A DNA stretch of 64,000 nt from Galbibacter marinus (GCF_000300875.1 NZ_AMSG01000005.1:62001-126000); one strand, 5' to 3'. Numbered from the stretch's first letter, positions 44,477-53,628 are shown. Notes: generated by a model from the letters alone, not told the origin. Numbers and translations: made by a program.

Positions 44477-47002
44477 ATGCTAACAAGAGTATCCATTTTT
44501 ACCATTGGATTTTTATTTACACTTCTCTCATACGGCCAAGGACCTAAAACCTACACCTCCTCTGAAATTTATCAGGCAGTCCAGAAACTTAACTTTTTAG
44601 GAACAGCACTCTATATAGCTGCTCATCCTGATGATGAAAACACCCAATTAATCTCATATTTATCCAATGGTGTTAAAGCACGCACAGCCTATTTATCCAT
44701 TACCAGAGGTGATGGTGGTCAAAATCTCATTGGACCCGAACTTAGAGAACTTCTAGGGGTGCTTCGAACCGAAGAGCTATTAGCTGCTCGAGCCATCGAT
44801 GGTGGTAAGCAGTTTTTCACACGTGCCAATGATTTTGGCTATTCCAAACATCCCGATGAAACCCTTAAAATTTGGAACAAAGAAGATGTCTTATCCGATA
44901 TAGTATGGGTGATCAGAAACTTCAAACCCGATGTAATCATAAATCGATTCGACCACAGAAGTCCTGGGTCTACCCATGGACATCACACCTCATCCGCAAT
45001 GTTAAGCATGGAGGCTTTTGATAAAGCCAATGATAAAAATGCCTTCCCTGGGCAGCTTAAACATACCGATCCTTGGCAAACGAAAAAATTATTTTTCAAC
45101 ACCTCATGGTGGTTCTATGGTAGTGAGGAAAAATTTCATAAAGCTGATAAATCCAATTTAATCTCGGTGGATGTTGGCACCTATTATCCGAACCTTGGAA
45201 AAAGTAACAATGAAATTGCATCTGTAGCAAGAAGCCAGCATTTAAGTCAAGGATTTGGCACCCTAACCTCCAGAGGCTCCCATCATCACTATTTAGAACT
45301 TCTAAAAGGTGAGTTAGGTGGAAGTCAAATTTTCGATGGTATCAATACCAGTTGGACCAGGGTCGAAAAAGGGGAAGAAATCGAAAAAATTCTTTTACCA
45401 ATAGAAGAAGATTTTAATTTCACCAATCCCTCTGCACATATCCCTGATCTTCTAAAGGCTTATAAATTAATTGATGCTCTAGAAGATCAACACTGGCGAT
45501 CGGTCAAACTAGAACAAATCAAAAACATCATAGGGGCATGCAGTGGTTTATTCATTGAAACCACAACCGATATTGCAGCAGCAGTTCCTGGATCTGAAAT
45601 TGAGATTCAAGCAAACCTTCTCAATAGATCACCAATACAAATGGAGTTAGAGAAAATTGAAATCCTACCCAGCAATACAGAATTTCCATTAAAAAGAACA
45701 TTAGAGAACAATCAGATAGAGAATATCCCTTTGCGCTTTAAAATCCCACAAGACAGTGATTACTCTAATCCTTATTGGCTCAATAACCCAAGTACCTTAG
45801 GAATGTATCAGGCCCCCTTGGAGCTACGTGGTAAGGCGCAAACACCTGCGGCCATACCAATTAAAGTCACCATAACAATACAAGGTGTACCAATTGAATT
45901 TAAAACCTCTGTTGTTTATAAATTTGCCAAACCTGACAAGGGCGAACGCTACCAACCTTTTGAAATTCTACCTAAAGTAACGGTAAATGCTGCAAGTAAA
46001 GTAATGGTTTTTGCCGATCAGAGGCCAAAACCATTATCCCTTTCTATCACTTCGGCTACTAATAAGATAAACGGTGTAGTGAGCTTAGAGACTCCAAACG
46101 GCTGGAAGGTGTCTCCCAGTGAGCATAAGATTGTAATTCCCAATAAAGGAGAAGTAAGAACAGTGACATTTATAGTTGAACCCCCAAAGCAAGAAAGCCA
46201 TGGAAATATCACCCCTGTGGTGACCGTTGAGGGTCAGCGGTTCTCTAAGGAATTAAACACCATCAACTACCAACATGTTCCGAGGCAGAGCGTCCTATTA
46301 GACCCTAGTGTTAAGGTGGTACGTTCCAATATCGATATTAATGGCAATCGCATAGCCTATATCAACGGCGCTGGGGACGCCATTGCTGAAAGCTTGGAAC
46401 AAATCGGCTATAAGGTCGATTTAATAGATCCCAATGAAATCTCCGCTAATTTGCTTAAAAATTACCATGCGGTGGTTGTAGGCATTAGAGCCTATAATAT
46501 CAGTAAGACACTAAAATTTAAACAACATCTCTTATTTGATTTTGTGAAAAATGGAGGAAATCTTATAGTACAATACAATACCGTTAACCGGGAAGGTAAA
46601 GGACCGTCCAACTTAGCCCCCTTCTCATTGGAGCTTTCTAGAAAGCGTGTAACCGATGAAAATGCCCAAGTGACTTTCCTAGCTCCAAATCATCCGATTT
46701 TAAATAGTCCTAATAAAATTACCCAAGCGGATTTTCAAGGTTGGGTTCAAGAAAGAGGATTGTACTTTGCACAAAATTGGGCCAGAGAGTTTGAACCCAT
46801 ACTAGCTATGAATGATGCGGGAGAAAGTCCAAAAGAAGGAAGTCTTTTGGTAGCTCCATATGGAAAAGGTTACTATATTTATACAGGCTTGAGCTTTTTT
46901 AGAGAACTACCTGCAGGTGTTAGTGGCGCATACAAGCTTTTGGCCAACATGATCTCCTTGGGAGAGCAAGATAAAACGAACAACAACGCATTAAACAACT
47001 AA
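44477..47002 (+). CDS. PIG-L/LmbE family deacetylase, secreted
   Basis: About 841 residues with a signal peptide (MLTRVSIFTIGFLFTLLSYG-Q). Residues about 35-300 are a PIG-L domain, a zinc-dependent N-acetylsugar deacetylase fold, with 'AAHPDDENTQ' (metal ligands), 'RGDGGQNL' and 'HGHHTSSAML'. The remainder is beta-rich, and its C-terminal part (about residues 620-840) resembles a glutamine-amidotransferase-like fold. This architecture is common in Bacteroidota; its substrate is unknown. The ATG at 44477 is preferred over the TTG at 44450. It is followed by a 33-residue membrane protein and a symporter, suggesting uptake of a deacetylated sugar. Confidence 0.88.
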   Translation: MLTRVSIFTIGFLFTLLSYGQGPKTYTSSEIYQAVQKLNFLGTALYIAAHPDDENTQLISYLSNGVKARTAYLSITRGDGGQNLIGPELRELLGVLRTEELLAARAIDGGKQFFTRANDFGYSKHPDETLKIWNKEDVLSDIVWVIRNFKPDVIINRFDHRSPGSTHGHHTSSAMLSMEAFDKANDKNAFPGQLKHTDPWQTKKLFFNTSWWFYGSEEKFHKADKSNLISVDVGTYYPNLGKSNNEIASVARSQHLSQGFGTLTSRGSHHHYLELLKGELGGSQIFDGINTSWTRVEKGEEIEKILLPIEEDFNFTNPSAHIPDLLKAYKLIDALEDQHWRSVKLEQIKNIIGACSGLFIETTTDIAAAVPGSEIEIQANLLNRSPIQMELEKIEILPSNTEFPLKRTLENNQIENIPLRFKIPQDSDYSNPYWLNNPSTLGMYQAPLELRGKAQTPAAIPIKVTITIQGVPIEFKTSVVYKFAKPDKGERYQPFEILPKVTVNAASKVMVFADQRPKPLSLSITSATNKINGVVSLETPNGWKVSPSEHKIVIPNKGEVRTVTFIVEPPKQESHGNITPVVTVEGQRFSKELNTINYQHVPRQSVLLDPSVKVVRSNIDINGNRIAYINGAGDAIAESLEQIGYKVDLIDPNEISANLLKNYHAVVVGIRAYNISKTLKFKQHLLFDFVKNGGNLIVQYNTVNREGKGPSNLAPFSLELSRKRVTDENAQVTFLAPNHPILNSPNKITQADFQGWVQERGLYFAQNWAREFEPILAMNDAGESPKEGSLLVAPYGKGYYIYTGLSFFRELPAGVSGAYKLLANMISLGEQDKTNNNALNN

Positions 47003-47004
47003 TC

Positions 47005-47106
47005 ATGCTAAACAAATTTGAATGGAAACGCGCTTATACCCTTGTGCTGTTATTAAATGCGATCTATATTTTTATATTTTATTTAATAATGTTCTCTAAC
47101 AAGTAG
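47005..47106 (+). CDS. 33-residue single-span membrane protein
   Basis: A short open frame begins two bases after the PIG-L stop codon and ends seven bases before the symporter start. It encodes MLNKFEWKRAYTLVLLLNA and then a hydrophobic run (IYIFIFYLIMF) ending SNK. One membrane helix with a basic N-terminus fits a real micro-protein wedged between two co-transcribed genes. It may be an accessory subunit of the symporter; that is inference. Confidence 0.6.
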   Translation: MLNKFEWKRAYTLVLLLNAIYIFIFYLIMFSNK

Positions 47107-47113
47107 CCCTACT

Positions 47114-48841
47114 ATGGAATTAATCGATTGGATTGTTTTAGTAGGTACGTTACTTTTTATCGTAGTCTACGGGTATTGGAAAACAAAAGGAAGCCAAGAT
47201 GTAAATGACTACATACTAGGCGGAAAGGAGGCTAAATGGTGGACAGTCGGGCTATCCGTAATGGCCACCCAAGCTAGTGCCATTACCTTTCTATCCACAC
47301 CTGGACAAGCCTTCCACGATGGAATGGGATTTGTCCAGTTCTATTTTGGACTCCCCCTGGCCATGATTATTATTTGTATGGTATTTATCCCTATATACCA
47401 TAAATTAAAAGTGTATACTGCCTATGAATTTTTAGAATCACGGTTTGATCTAAAAACTCGATCCTTAGGAGCAATCCTGTTTTTAATTCAACGAGGATTA
47501 GCCGCAGGGATCACCATATATGCCCCCTCTATCATACTCTCTGCAGTACTTGGTTGGAAAATTGAAACCCTTAATATAATCATCGGAATACTGGTGATCA
47601 TTTATACAGTTTCTGGAGGTACCAAAGCAGTAAGTGTGACTCAGAAACAGCAAATGTTTGTTATAATGGTCGGAATGTTCACCGCTTTTTATCTAGTGAT
47701 GAGCTACCTACCAGATGACATTAACTTTGGAAAAGCACTAAAAATAGCAGGAGCCAATGACAAACTAAATATCTTAGATTTCTCATTAGACTTTACTAGT
47801 CGATATACATTTTGGAGTGGTATTACTGGAGGACTTTTTCTTGCGCTAGCCTATTTTGGAACCGATCAAAGTCAAGTACAGCGCTATTTAAGTGGTAAAT
47901 CAGTAAGGGAAAGTCAGCTAGGATTGATCTTTAACGGTCTTTTAAAAGTCCCCATGCAGTTCTTTATTCTACTTGTTGGGGTAATGGTATTTGTATTTTA
48001 TCAATACAATCACTCTCCACTGAACTTCAATCCTGCTGCAGTACAAGCAGTTCAAAACTCAGAATACGCCCAAAAGTACCAGTTAATGGAAAAAGAGCAC
48101 CTGGTCTTAGAAAAAGAAAAAAAGATTGCACAAGAGCGATTCTCTGCCATGTTAGACATGAAAGACTATTCCCTTATCATGTCAGCAAAAAACAAAATTC
48201 ACGATATCAATGTGGAGGAACGACAAAACCGCGAACAGGCTAGGGCACTGATCCAACAAGTTGATAAAGATCTAGAGACGAACGATAAGGATTATGTATT
48301 TATACACTTTATATTAAATAATATTCCAACGGGTCTTGTTGGTCTACTACTAGCTGTGATATTCTCAGCGGCCATGTCCTCCACCTCATCCGAGCTCAAC
48401 GCTTTAGGGACCATTACAACCATGGATTTATTTAAAAGACAACAAAACAAACAACACAGCGAGCGCTATTATTTAAATGCCACTAGATGGTTTACCCTTG
48501 CTTGGGGAATAATTGCCATCTGCTTTGCCAATTTCGCCACCCTGCTAGATAATCTCATTCAACTAGTCAATATTATTGGATCCATCTTTTACGGAAATGT
48601 ACTTGGAATATTTCTGATAGCTTTTTTTATCAAATTTATCCGTGGGAATGCCGTGTTTATCGCCGCCATTATAACACAAATATTGGTGATCCTACTCTAT
48701 TATTTTGCGATATACCAGTACGACACTGGAGAGGAGAAACTAGGCTATATGTGGCTCAATTTTATAGGCTGCGCCCTAGTGATTATATTAGCCCTATTAT
48801 TTGAAATCATAAACAGATCTACCCATGTCATCAAAAAGTAA
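47114..48841 (+). CDS. Sodium:solute symporter (SSS family)
   Basis: A 575-residue transporter with about 13 membrane spans, expected to take up a sugar or organic acid with Na+. SSS features include 'NDYILGGKEAKWWTVGLSVM' near the start, 'YTVSGGTKAVSVTQKQQMFV' and 'TDQSQVQRYLSGKS'. A hydrophilic, coiled-coil-like insertion of about 80-100 residues (about 310-400, rich in Lys/Glu) separates two late helices and is longer than in simple SSS members. It lies in one operon between the PIG-L and Gfo/Idh/MocA genes. Substrate unknown. Confidence 0.9.
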   Translation: MELIDWIVLVGTLLFIVVYGYWKTKGSQDVNDYILGGKEAKWWTVGLSVMATQASAITFLSTPGQAFHDGMGFVQFYFGLPLAMIIICMVFIPIYHKLKVYTAYEFLESRFDLKTRSLGAILFLIQRGLAAGITIYAPSIILSAVLGWKIETLNIIIGILVIIYTVSGGTKAVSVTQKQQMFVIMVGMFTAFYLVMSYLPDDINFGKALKIAGANDKLNILDFSLDFTSRYTFWSGITGGLFLALAYFGTDQSQVQRYLSGKSVRESQLGLIFNGLLKVPMQFFILLVGVMVFVFYQYNHSPLNFNPAAVQAVQNSEYAQKYQLMEKEHLVLEKEKKIAQERFSAMLDMKDYSLIMSAKNKIHDINVEERQNREQARALIQQVDKDLETNDKDYVFIHFILNNIPTGLVGLLLAVIFSAAMSSTSSELNALGTITTMDLFKRQQNKQHSERYYLNATRWFTLAWGIIAICFANFATLLDNLIQLVNIIGSIFYGNVLGIFLIAFFIKFIRGNAVFIAAIITQILVILLYYFAIYQYDTGEEKLGYMWLNFIGCALVIILALLFEIINRSTHVIKK

Positions 48842-49814
48842 ACAAATAAAATGGGGCATACTTGCCCCAGGCCGCATCGCCACAAAATTCGCGAGCGATC
48901 TCGCTACACTTAAAGATGCACAATTATATGCTGTTGCCTCAAGAAATATGGATAACGCGATCGCATTTAAAAATACATACAAGGCAAAGGTAGCCTATGG
49001 GAACTACATGGATTTAATGAATGATCCCAAAGTCGATGCCATCTATATTGCTACACCCCATGCATTTCATAAGATTTACACCATTGATTGCTTGAGAAGA
49101 AAAAAAGCAGTACTATGCGAAAAACCATTAGCCCTAAATAGTGCAGATGTGGAGCAAATGATTCAAGTAGCTCAACAAGAAGACATTCTTCTTATGGAGG
49201 CCTTATGGACCTGCTTTTTACCACACTTTAAGCAGGTGCTTACTTTTATAGAATCAGGCGCCTTTGGAGAAGTACTATCTATAGAAGCTGATTTTGGATT
49301 TTTACCAGAATTTATCCAAGGTGGAAGATTGTTTGACAAGCAGCTAGGAGGGGGAAGTCTTTTGGACATTGGCATATACCCTATCATACTAGCTCTTAGC
49401 ATACTAGGAATCCCTGATTCGATAGAAGCCCACGCCCAATTCTTTGAAACAGGAGTTGATTCCGAATGCAAAATGAAATTTCACTACCCACAAGGCAAAA
49501 CAGCGCTGTTGCACTCCACCCTATTAGAACAAACCCCTACCCAAGGGGTCATACAATGTGAAAAAGGGAAAATCGTTATTCATCCATCTTTCCATAAGCC
49601 AAGCAAAGTGAGCTTTATCGATCATACAGGTAAAGAGACATTAAAAGACTTTGGAGTTGGAACATTTGGATATGATTATGAAATTTCACACTTTAATGAC
49701 TTACTTCGAAGAGGAAAAACACAAAGCCCTATTGCTTCCTTTGAATTTAGTAAGAATCTAATGCAGACTATGGACAAGGTAAAAGAAATCATAGGACTTA
49801 GTTATTTTGAGTAA
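48825..49814 (+). CDS. Gfo/Idh/MocA family oxidoreductase
   Basis: A 329-residue NAD(P)-dependent sugar dehydrogenase-type enzyme. The Rossmann start is 'KWGILAPGRIATKFASDL'. The conserved 'CEKPLALNSADVEQMI' carries the EKP motif, and a predicted beta-sheet domain with 'GGSLLDIGIYPIILALSI' follows. The start overlaps the symporter stop by 17 bases, so translation is coupled. The product probably works on the sugar taken up by the symporter. Confidence 0.92.
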   Translation: MSSKSKQIKWGILAPGRIATKFASDLATLKDAQLYAVASRNMDNAIAFKNTYKAKVAYGNYMDLMNDPKVDAIYIATPHAFHKIYTIDCLRRKKAVLCEKPLALNSADVEQMIQVAQQEDILLMEALWTCFLPHFKQVLTFIESGAFGEVLSIEADFGFLPEFIQGGRLFDKQLGGGSLLDIGIYPIILALSILGIPDSIEAHAQFFETGVDSECKMKFHYPQGKTALLHSTLLEQTPTQGVIQCEKGKIVIHPSFHKPSKVSFIDHTGKETLKDFGVGTFGYDYEISHFNDLLRRGKTQSPIASFEFSKNLMQTMDKVKEIIGLSYFE

Positions 49815-49978
49815 GCCTACTCGATTAAATACTTACAATTGACTTAAAACCTATAGGAAAACACCGCAGCACCATAAATTTCCTCAATTAGAAATATGCA
49901 TTTGGTAACCAAGCTCCCAGATTTCTTTTACCATATTTAATTTGTTGAACATTAAGAACTCATAAAACAAATAAACAG

Positions 49979-49986
49979 TATATTTG
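49979..49986 (+). promoter_or_regulatory. Promoter -7 element directly before the 49991 gene
   Basis: TATATTTG ends only four bases before the ATG at 49991. If used, the transcript would start at or within a few bases of the start codon (leaderless or nearly so). Confidence 0.4.
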
Positions 49987-49990
49987 CTCC

Positions 49991-50365
49991 ATGCTTTTAA
50001 GAAAAGGAAATAGCCTATTGGTATCAATACTGTTAATATTGGTACTCTCGAATTTATCTCGTGAAGCCCCTTCTCTGGATAAATTTAACCAGGGTGCTAT
50101 TTCCCATCAAACCACGCAGGAAAGCAATTTAAGTTCTCGGATTCAAATCCAATTTCAATTTCAAGCCTTCACGAATATCTACAAGCAGTTTGATGTCAAA
50201 ACCGAGACACTTAACATTATTAGACCATTTGAGGGCTTAGTAAGATTTACCAGCCCACTCTTAATCACCACATTCTTCACCCTTAACAAGGATTTGGAAC
50301 TGCATAGTTTATCGGCTAAAAATAGAATAATTCAACATTTACTTCCCTTTCATGGCTTCTCCTAA
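49991..50365 (+). CDS. Small exported protein ending in LLPFHGFS
   Basis: A 124-residue protein of no family I know. It starts with an uncleaved or cleavable export signal (MLLRKGNSLLVSILLILVL) followed by a polar middle and ends in LLPFHGFS. The neighbour at 50541 has a similar size and ends LLFPFHGFT, so the two are probably related or processed by the same machinery. No cysteines or catalytic motifs stand out. It is read from the gap after the Gfo/Idh gene; a -7 box sits right at its start. Confidence 0.55.
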   Translation: MLLRKGNSLLVSILLILVLSNLSREAPSLDKFNQGAISHQTTQESNLSSRIQIQFQFQAFTNIYKQFDVKTETLNIIRPFEGLVRFTSPLLITTFFTLNKDLELHSLSAKNRIIQHLLPFHGFS

Positions 50366-50540
50366 GCCAACAATCTTTTCTAAAATAAATCGATAGTTAC
50401 CACATTGCGCCATTTGGCTATTAAGAAGCCTTAAAGGTGGTGCTCCGCTATTTAATCGCAATTTAGGCATAAAACGAGCCAGTATAGACCCTATGTCTAT
50501 ATAGCTCAAAATGCAACCAAGGGTAAAAAAGTAGACAATC

Positions 50541-50909
50541 ATGTATTGGCTTAAAAGTATAAATTTCAATTATTTCACCAGTTTATTATTCTTCTTGGTA
50601 CTACAATCCTTAAGTACTTCCAAGAGCTATAAAACGGTGGAATGCCTCAGAGCCTTGGATGCTGTTTCTTCTGTGGTATTAACCTCCACAAACCCCATAC
50701 AACAATATGGATTAGAACCACTAACGGTACATTATAACACCTTCCATCAGCTTAACAATAATCCAGGCACTTCTTTAAAGTCCGCAATTGACTGTGATGC
50801 CATGCAAGAAGCACTAACAGACAAAAAGATAAGGAGAATGTATTTTAATGGACACCATGGCACTAGAGGTGTAATCGCACTACTGTTTCCTTTTCATGGA
50901 TTTACATAA
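50541..50909 (+). CDS. Small exported protein ending in FPFHGFT
   Basis: A 122-residue protein without recognised family. The first 25 residues hold a hydrophobic segment (FTSLLFFLVLQSL) like a signal or anchor; the body has two cysteines (about residues 35 and 85). It ends FPFHGFT, the same motif as the product of 49991. A palindrome (TATAGAC-CCTAT-GTCTATA, 50483-50501) lies upstream. The preceding 175 bases are otherwise gene-free. Confidence 0.55.
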   Translation: MYWLKSINFNYFTSLLFFLVLQSLSTSKSYKTVECLRALDAVSSVVLTSTNPIQQYGLEPLTVHYNTFHQLNNNPGTSLKSAIDCDAMQEALTDKKIRRMYFNGHHGTRGVIALLFPFHGFT

Positions 50910-50971
50910 TATGATTGTTACAACAAGAGAATCATTAAGACATTTTAAAAAATCTATTATATACTAAAACT

Positions 50972-51451
50972 ATGAGTTCAAATACTGCTATTATTGGAAT
51001 CCTATTATTACTAATCTTTATTGTTCCAATTTTTTATGCCATCATTAAATCAAAAGCTAAAAAACGTAAAATTGAAGGACTAACACAAAAGCTAATAAAT
51101 CAGCATGAGCTAAGTCCTACTGACACTTTCAATGACCTAGGAAAACAACAATTTATTCTAGATGCGCACTCCAAAAAATTATTGCATTTCGAAATTGAAA
51201 AGTCAGGGGAATCAAAAGGAAATATATGGGCCATCAATGACCTTAAAAGCATAAAACCTGATTATAGCTATTATACCTCCCCTTCGAACCAACAAATTAT
51301 TGATAAAATGCACCTTGAGATAGTAGAAAAAGATGGAGATAAAACATCCATATTAATCTACGATGAGAATACAAACAACATACATGAGGTGGATCAATTT
51401 AGAGCTACTTTAGAAAAATTAGTAAGCAAAGTCAATACTTTGCAACGCTAG
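50972..51451 (+). CDS. Single-span membrane protein of unknown function
   Basis: A 159-residue protein with one N-terminal membrane helix (TAIIGILLLLIFIVPIFYAI), a basic stop-transfer 'KSKAKKRK' and a soluble C-terminal domain of about 125 residues, presumably cytoplasmic. No family was recognised. It starts 62 bases after the small exported protein gene and ends at a convergent hairpin (51485-51512). Confidence 0.65.
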   Translation: MSSNTAIIGILLLLIFIVPIFYAIIKSKAKKRKIEGLTQKLINQHELSPTDTFNDLGKQQFILDAHSKKLLHFEIEKSGESKGNIWAINDLKSIKPDYSYYTSPSNQQIIDKMHLEIVEKDGDKTSILIYDENTNNIHEVDQFRATLEKLVSKVNTLQR

Positions 51452-51484
51452 AGAAATGTTTTGTTCATGGTTGGAGAGCATCCA

Positions 51485-51512
51485 GATCAAAGGAAATTAA
51501 ATTTCTTTGATC
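51485..51512. terminator. Bidirectional hairpin between convergent genes
   Basis: GATCAAAGGAAATT (51485-51498) faces AATTTCTTTGATC (51500-51512), a 13-bp pairing with one bulged base. It lies between the plus-strand gene ending at 51451 and the minus-strand doxX-like gene ending at 51530, so it may stop both. Confidence 0.5.
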
Positions 51513-51529
51513 ATGGGTGCTTTTCTTTG

Positions 51530-51907
51530 TCATCTAAACAAGGGTTTAAACTTAGCTTTCTCGCTTACCAATATCCATATTAGAATTGCTAAAAGAACCA
51601 AAACAAGTGGTAATCCCGAGGTCTCAACAACCGTGTTGGTAAGTAAAACACCTACAAAAACAGGAAGAATAACAAGGGATCCAAGAGCACGCGTCTTTGG
51701 AAATATAATTAATAATCCACCTAGGATTTCTGCCACAGCCACAAGTGGAGTAAGCCATATAATCTCAGACATTGCCATCATATCATTGACGAGTTCTGTA
51801 GGCAAATCCTCTGGAACGGGCATATAATTATAAAATTTGTTTAACCCAGCATTTATAAACATGAGTCCGAACAAAGCAGATACTACAAATAAAACTTTTT
51901 TAGCCAT
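51530..51907 (-). CDS. DoxX family membrane protein
   Basis: A 125-residue protein with four hydrophobic helices and the DoxX pattern 'VVSALFGLMFINAGLNKFYN' at the start, then 'TPLVAVAEILGGLLIIFPKT'. The family is linked to oxidative-stress or thiol complexes in other bacteria, but the role here is unknown. Not obviously part of the fucose operon: 210 gene-free bases separate it from lldD. Confidence 0.85.
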   Translation of the reverse strand: MAKKVLFVVSALFGLMFINAGLNKFYNYMPVPEDLPTELVNDMMAMSEIIWLTPLVAVAEILGGLLIIFPKTRALGSLVILPVFVGVLLTNTVVETSGLPLVLVLLAILIWILVSEKAKFKPLFR

Positions 51908-52117
51908 AATTCCATAAATTTAAAATAAACATTCAAAGTGTTATTCAAAGCAAAGCAGACCTCTTAAAAAGCTATAAGCCAGACTATACAGTGAAAAAGT
52001 AAGTGAATTTAATTTTTTTATCCTAATAAAACAGGGTAAAAAACGACAATCTAAAGTGTCAATACCGTCACCTAGCTCACCTTAAAAGAATACTTTTATA
52101 GTTTATAAAACATCAAA

Positions 52118-53269
52118 TTACAGCTTGAGGTGATTCTTAAGATCGGCTGTTTTAGCACAGCCGCATTGATCCATGATCTGTTGAAGTTGAACCTTTAAAA
52201 GTGAAATGGTATGATCGCCACCCTTTTCTCCTAGTGCTGCAACTCCATACATAAAACTACGTCCTAAAAAAGTAAATTGTGATCCACTAGCCATGCATCT
52301 TGCGATATCTGGTCCTTCACGAAGTCCACTATCCATCATCACTTTAATTTGATCTCCGTAAAGTTGTGCAATCCGTTTCATGGGCATTAAAGTAGACTCA
52401 CCAGCATCTAATTGCCGCCCTCCATGGTTAGAGACTATAAGACCATCCAAACCTAATGCAATAGCACTCTTGGCATCTTTTTCATTGGCAACCCCCTTTA
52501 GCACCAACTTTCCTTTCCACTTTTCGCGTATAGGTTTAATTCGCTCTTGAGTTAATCGACCAGAGAAGGTATCATCCATGAATTTACCTAGTTGCGCTAA
52601 ATCTAAATTCTTAGGCATATAAGGCTTTAAGGTCTGAAAATTCGGTTGACCATACTTTAAGGTCTTTATCGCCCACTCGGGGCGCTTTAAAATTTGAATA
52701 ATATTACTTAAGGACATCTTAGGGGGCATCGCTAAACCGTTTCGGATATCCCGAGGACGAAATCCAAAGGTAGGAACATCACACAGGATCACCAGTACAC
52801 GATAACCAGCAGCCCAAGCACGGTCCAAAATATCCTGACGAACTTCTTCTTTGGCTGGATAGTACAGCTGAAACCAGGCTTTACCCTGGGTTATTTCTCC
52901 AATTTTTTCAATACTACTAGTGGTCACAGTACTGAGTATAAAAGGAATATTATGTTCAAAAGCTGACTTTGCTAAAATCTCCGGTGCATTAGGCCACATG
53001 AGTCCTTGCAACCCCACTGGAGCTATTCCAAAAGGCGCATCGTAGGTATGTCCAAATAGTTCGGTTTTCATATCCGAACCAAGGTGTTGGTCCAAATAAG
53101 ATGGAATTAGCTCAACATCCCTAATTTCTTTGGTGTTTTTAATTAAATTGACATCATTATTACAACCACCATCCAAGTATTCAAATGCAAATTTGGGAAT
53201 TTTTTTTATCGCGTGATTTCTAAGATCATCAACACTCGGATATCGTCCATCAAATTTTATTTCTTTCAT
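52118..53269 (-). CDS. lldD: L-lactate dehydrogenase-like FMN oxidoreductase (LldD family)
   Basis: A 383-residue FMN-dependent alpha-hydroxy-acid oxidising enzyme. Family marks are 'FAFEYLDGGCNNDVNLIKN', 'PFGIAPVGLQGLMWP', the active-site H282 in 'VSNHGGRQLD', and 'MDSGLREGPDIARC'. It is the last gene of the fucose operon, 14 bases after the mutarotase gene. The fucose pathway ends in pyruvate and L-lactate, so oxidation of that lactate to pyruvate is the natural role (inference from context). Confidence 0.9.
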   Translation of the reverse strand: MKEIKFDGRYPSVDDLRNHAIKKIPKFAFEYLDGGCNNDVNLIKNTKEIRDVELIPSYLDQHLGSDMKTELFGHTYDAPFGIAPVGLQGLMWPNAPEILAKSAFEHNIPFILSTVTTSSIEKIGEITQGKAWFQLYYPAKEEVRQDILDRAWAAGYRVLVILCDVPTFGFRPRDIRNGLAMPPKMSLSNIIQILKRPEWAIKTLKYGQPNFQTLKPYMPKNLDLAQLGKFMDDTFSGRLTQERIKPIREKWKGKLVLKGVANEKDAKSAIALGLDGLIVSNHGGRQLDAGESTLMPMKRIAQLYGDQIKVMMDSGLREGPDIARCMASGSQFTFLGRSFMYGVAALGEKGGDHTISLLKVQLQQIMDQCGCAKTADLKNHLKL

Positions 53270-53283
53270 TTTTATTATAATGC

Positions 53284-53616
53284 CTAGGGCAATTGAAATA
53301 TGTTATTCATCAGTAGCCATTTCTCTCCTTTATGCGCAAAAGGCAGGGCTTGTTGATATTCCCACATGAGATTTTCCCATCGTTGGACCTCAGGGTGAGT
53401 TGGATCACCAATAGGATCAGTTTCAATTGAAAAATCATCTTCTACCTTCACTATCATAAACAATCTGTTGGCTAATTGGTAAATTTTCATATCCCTGACC
53501 CCTGATTCCTTTATCTTTTCAATAACGATCGGCCAAACATTCTTATGATGAACAATGTAAGAAACGATCTTCTCTGGATTATTTTGCAGGTCTAAAGCAA
53601 ATGCATATTCTTTCAT
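53284..53616 (-). CDS. Sugar mutarotase, RhaM family (probable L-fucose mutarotase)
   Basis: A 110-residue protein of the RhaM/DUF718 family that interconverts alpha and beta anomers of 6-deoxy sugars. Typical are 'MKEYAFALDLQNNPEKIVSY', 'HKNVWPIVIEKIKESGVRDM' (family His), 'MIVKVEDDFS' and 'HPEVQRWENLMWEYQQAL'. The family is named for rhamnose, but the whole locus is for fucose, so L-fucose is the likely substrate. It lies between fucP (12-base gap) and lldD. Confidence 0.88.
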   Translation of the reverse strand: MKEYAFALDLQNNPEKIVSYIVHHKNVWPIVIEKIKESGVRDMKIYQLANRLFMIVKVEDDFSIETDPIGDPTHPEVQRWENLMWEYQQALPFAHKGEKWLLMNNIFQLP

Positions 53617-53628
53617 TTTTTAGCGATT

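Noticed and set aside
50339-50569. Minus-strand open frame of 76 codons across the gap between the two small exported proteins
   Set aside because: It overlaps both plus-strand genes at its ends and has no clear start context; the plus-strand genes with matching C-termini are the better reading, though it cannot be fully excluded.
53284-53616. RhaM-family gene as evidence for a rhamnose locus
   Set aside because: All neighbours are for fucose and there is no rhamnose isomerase, kinase or GH78; the family also acts on related 6-deoxy sugars.
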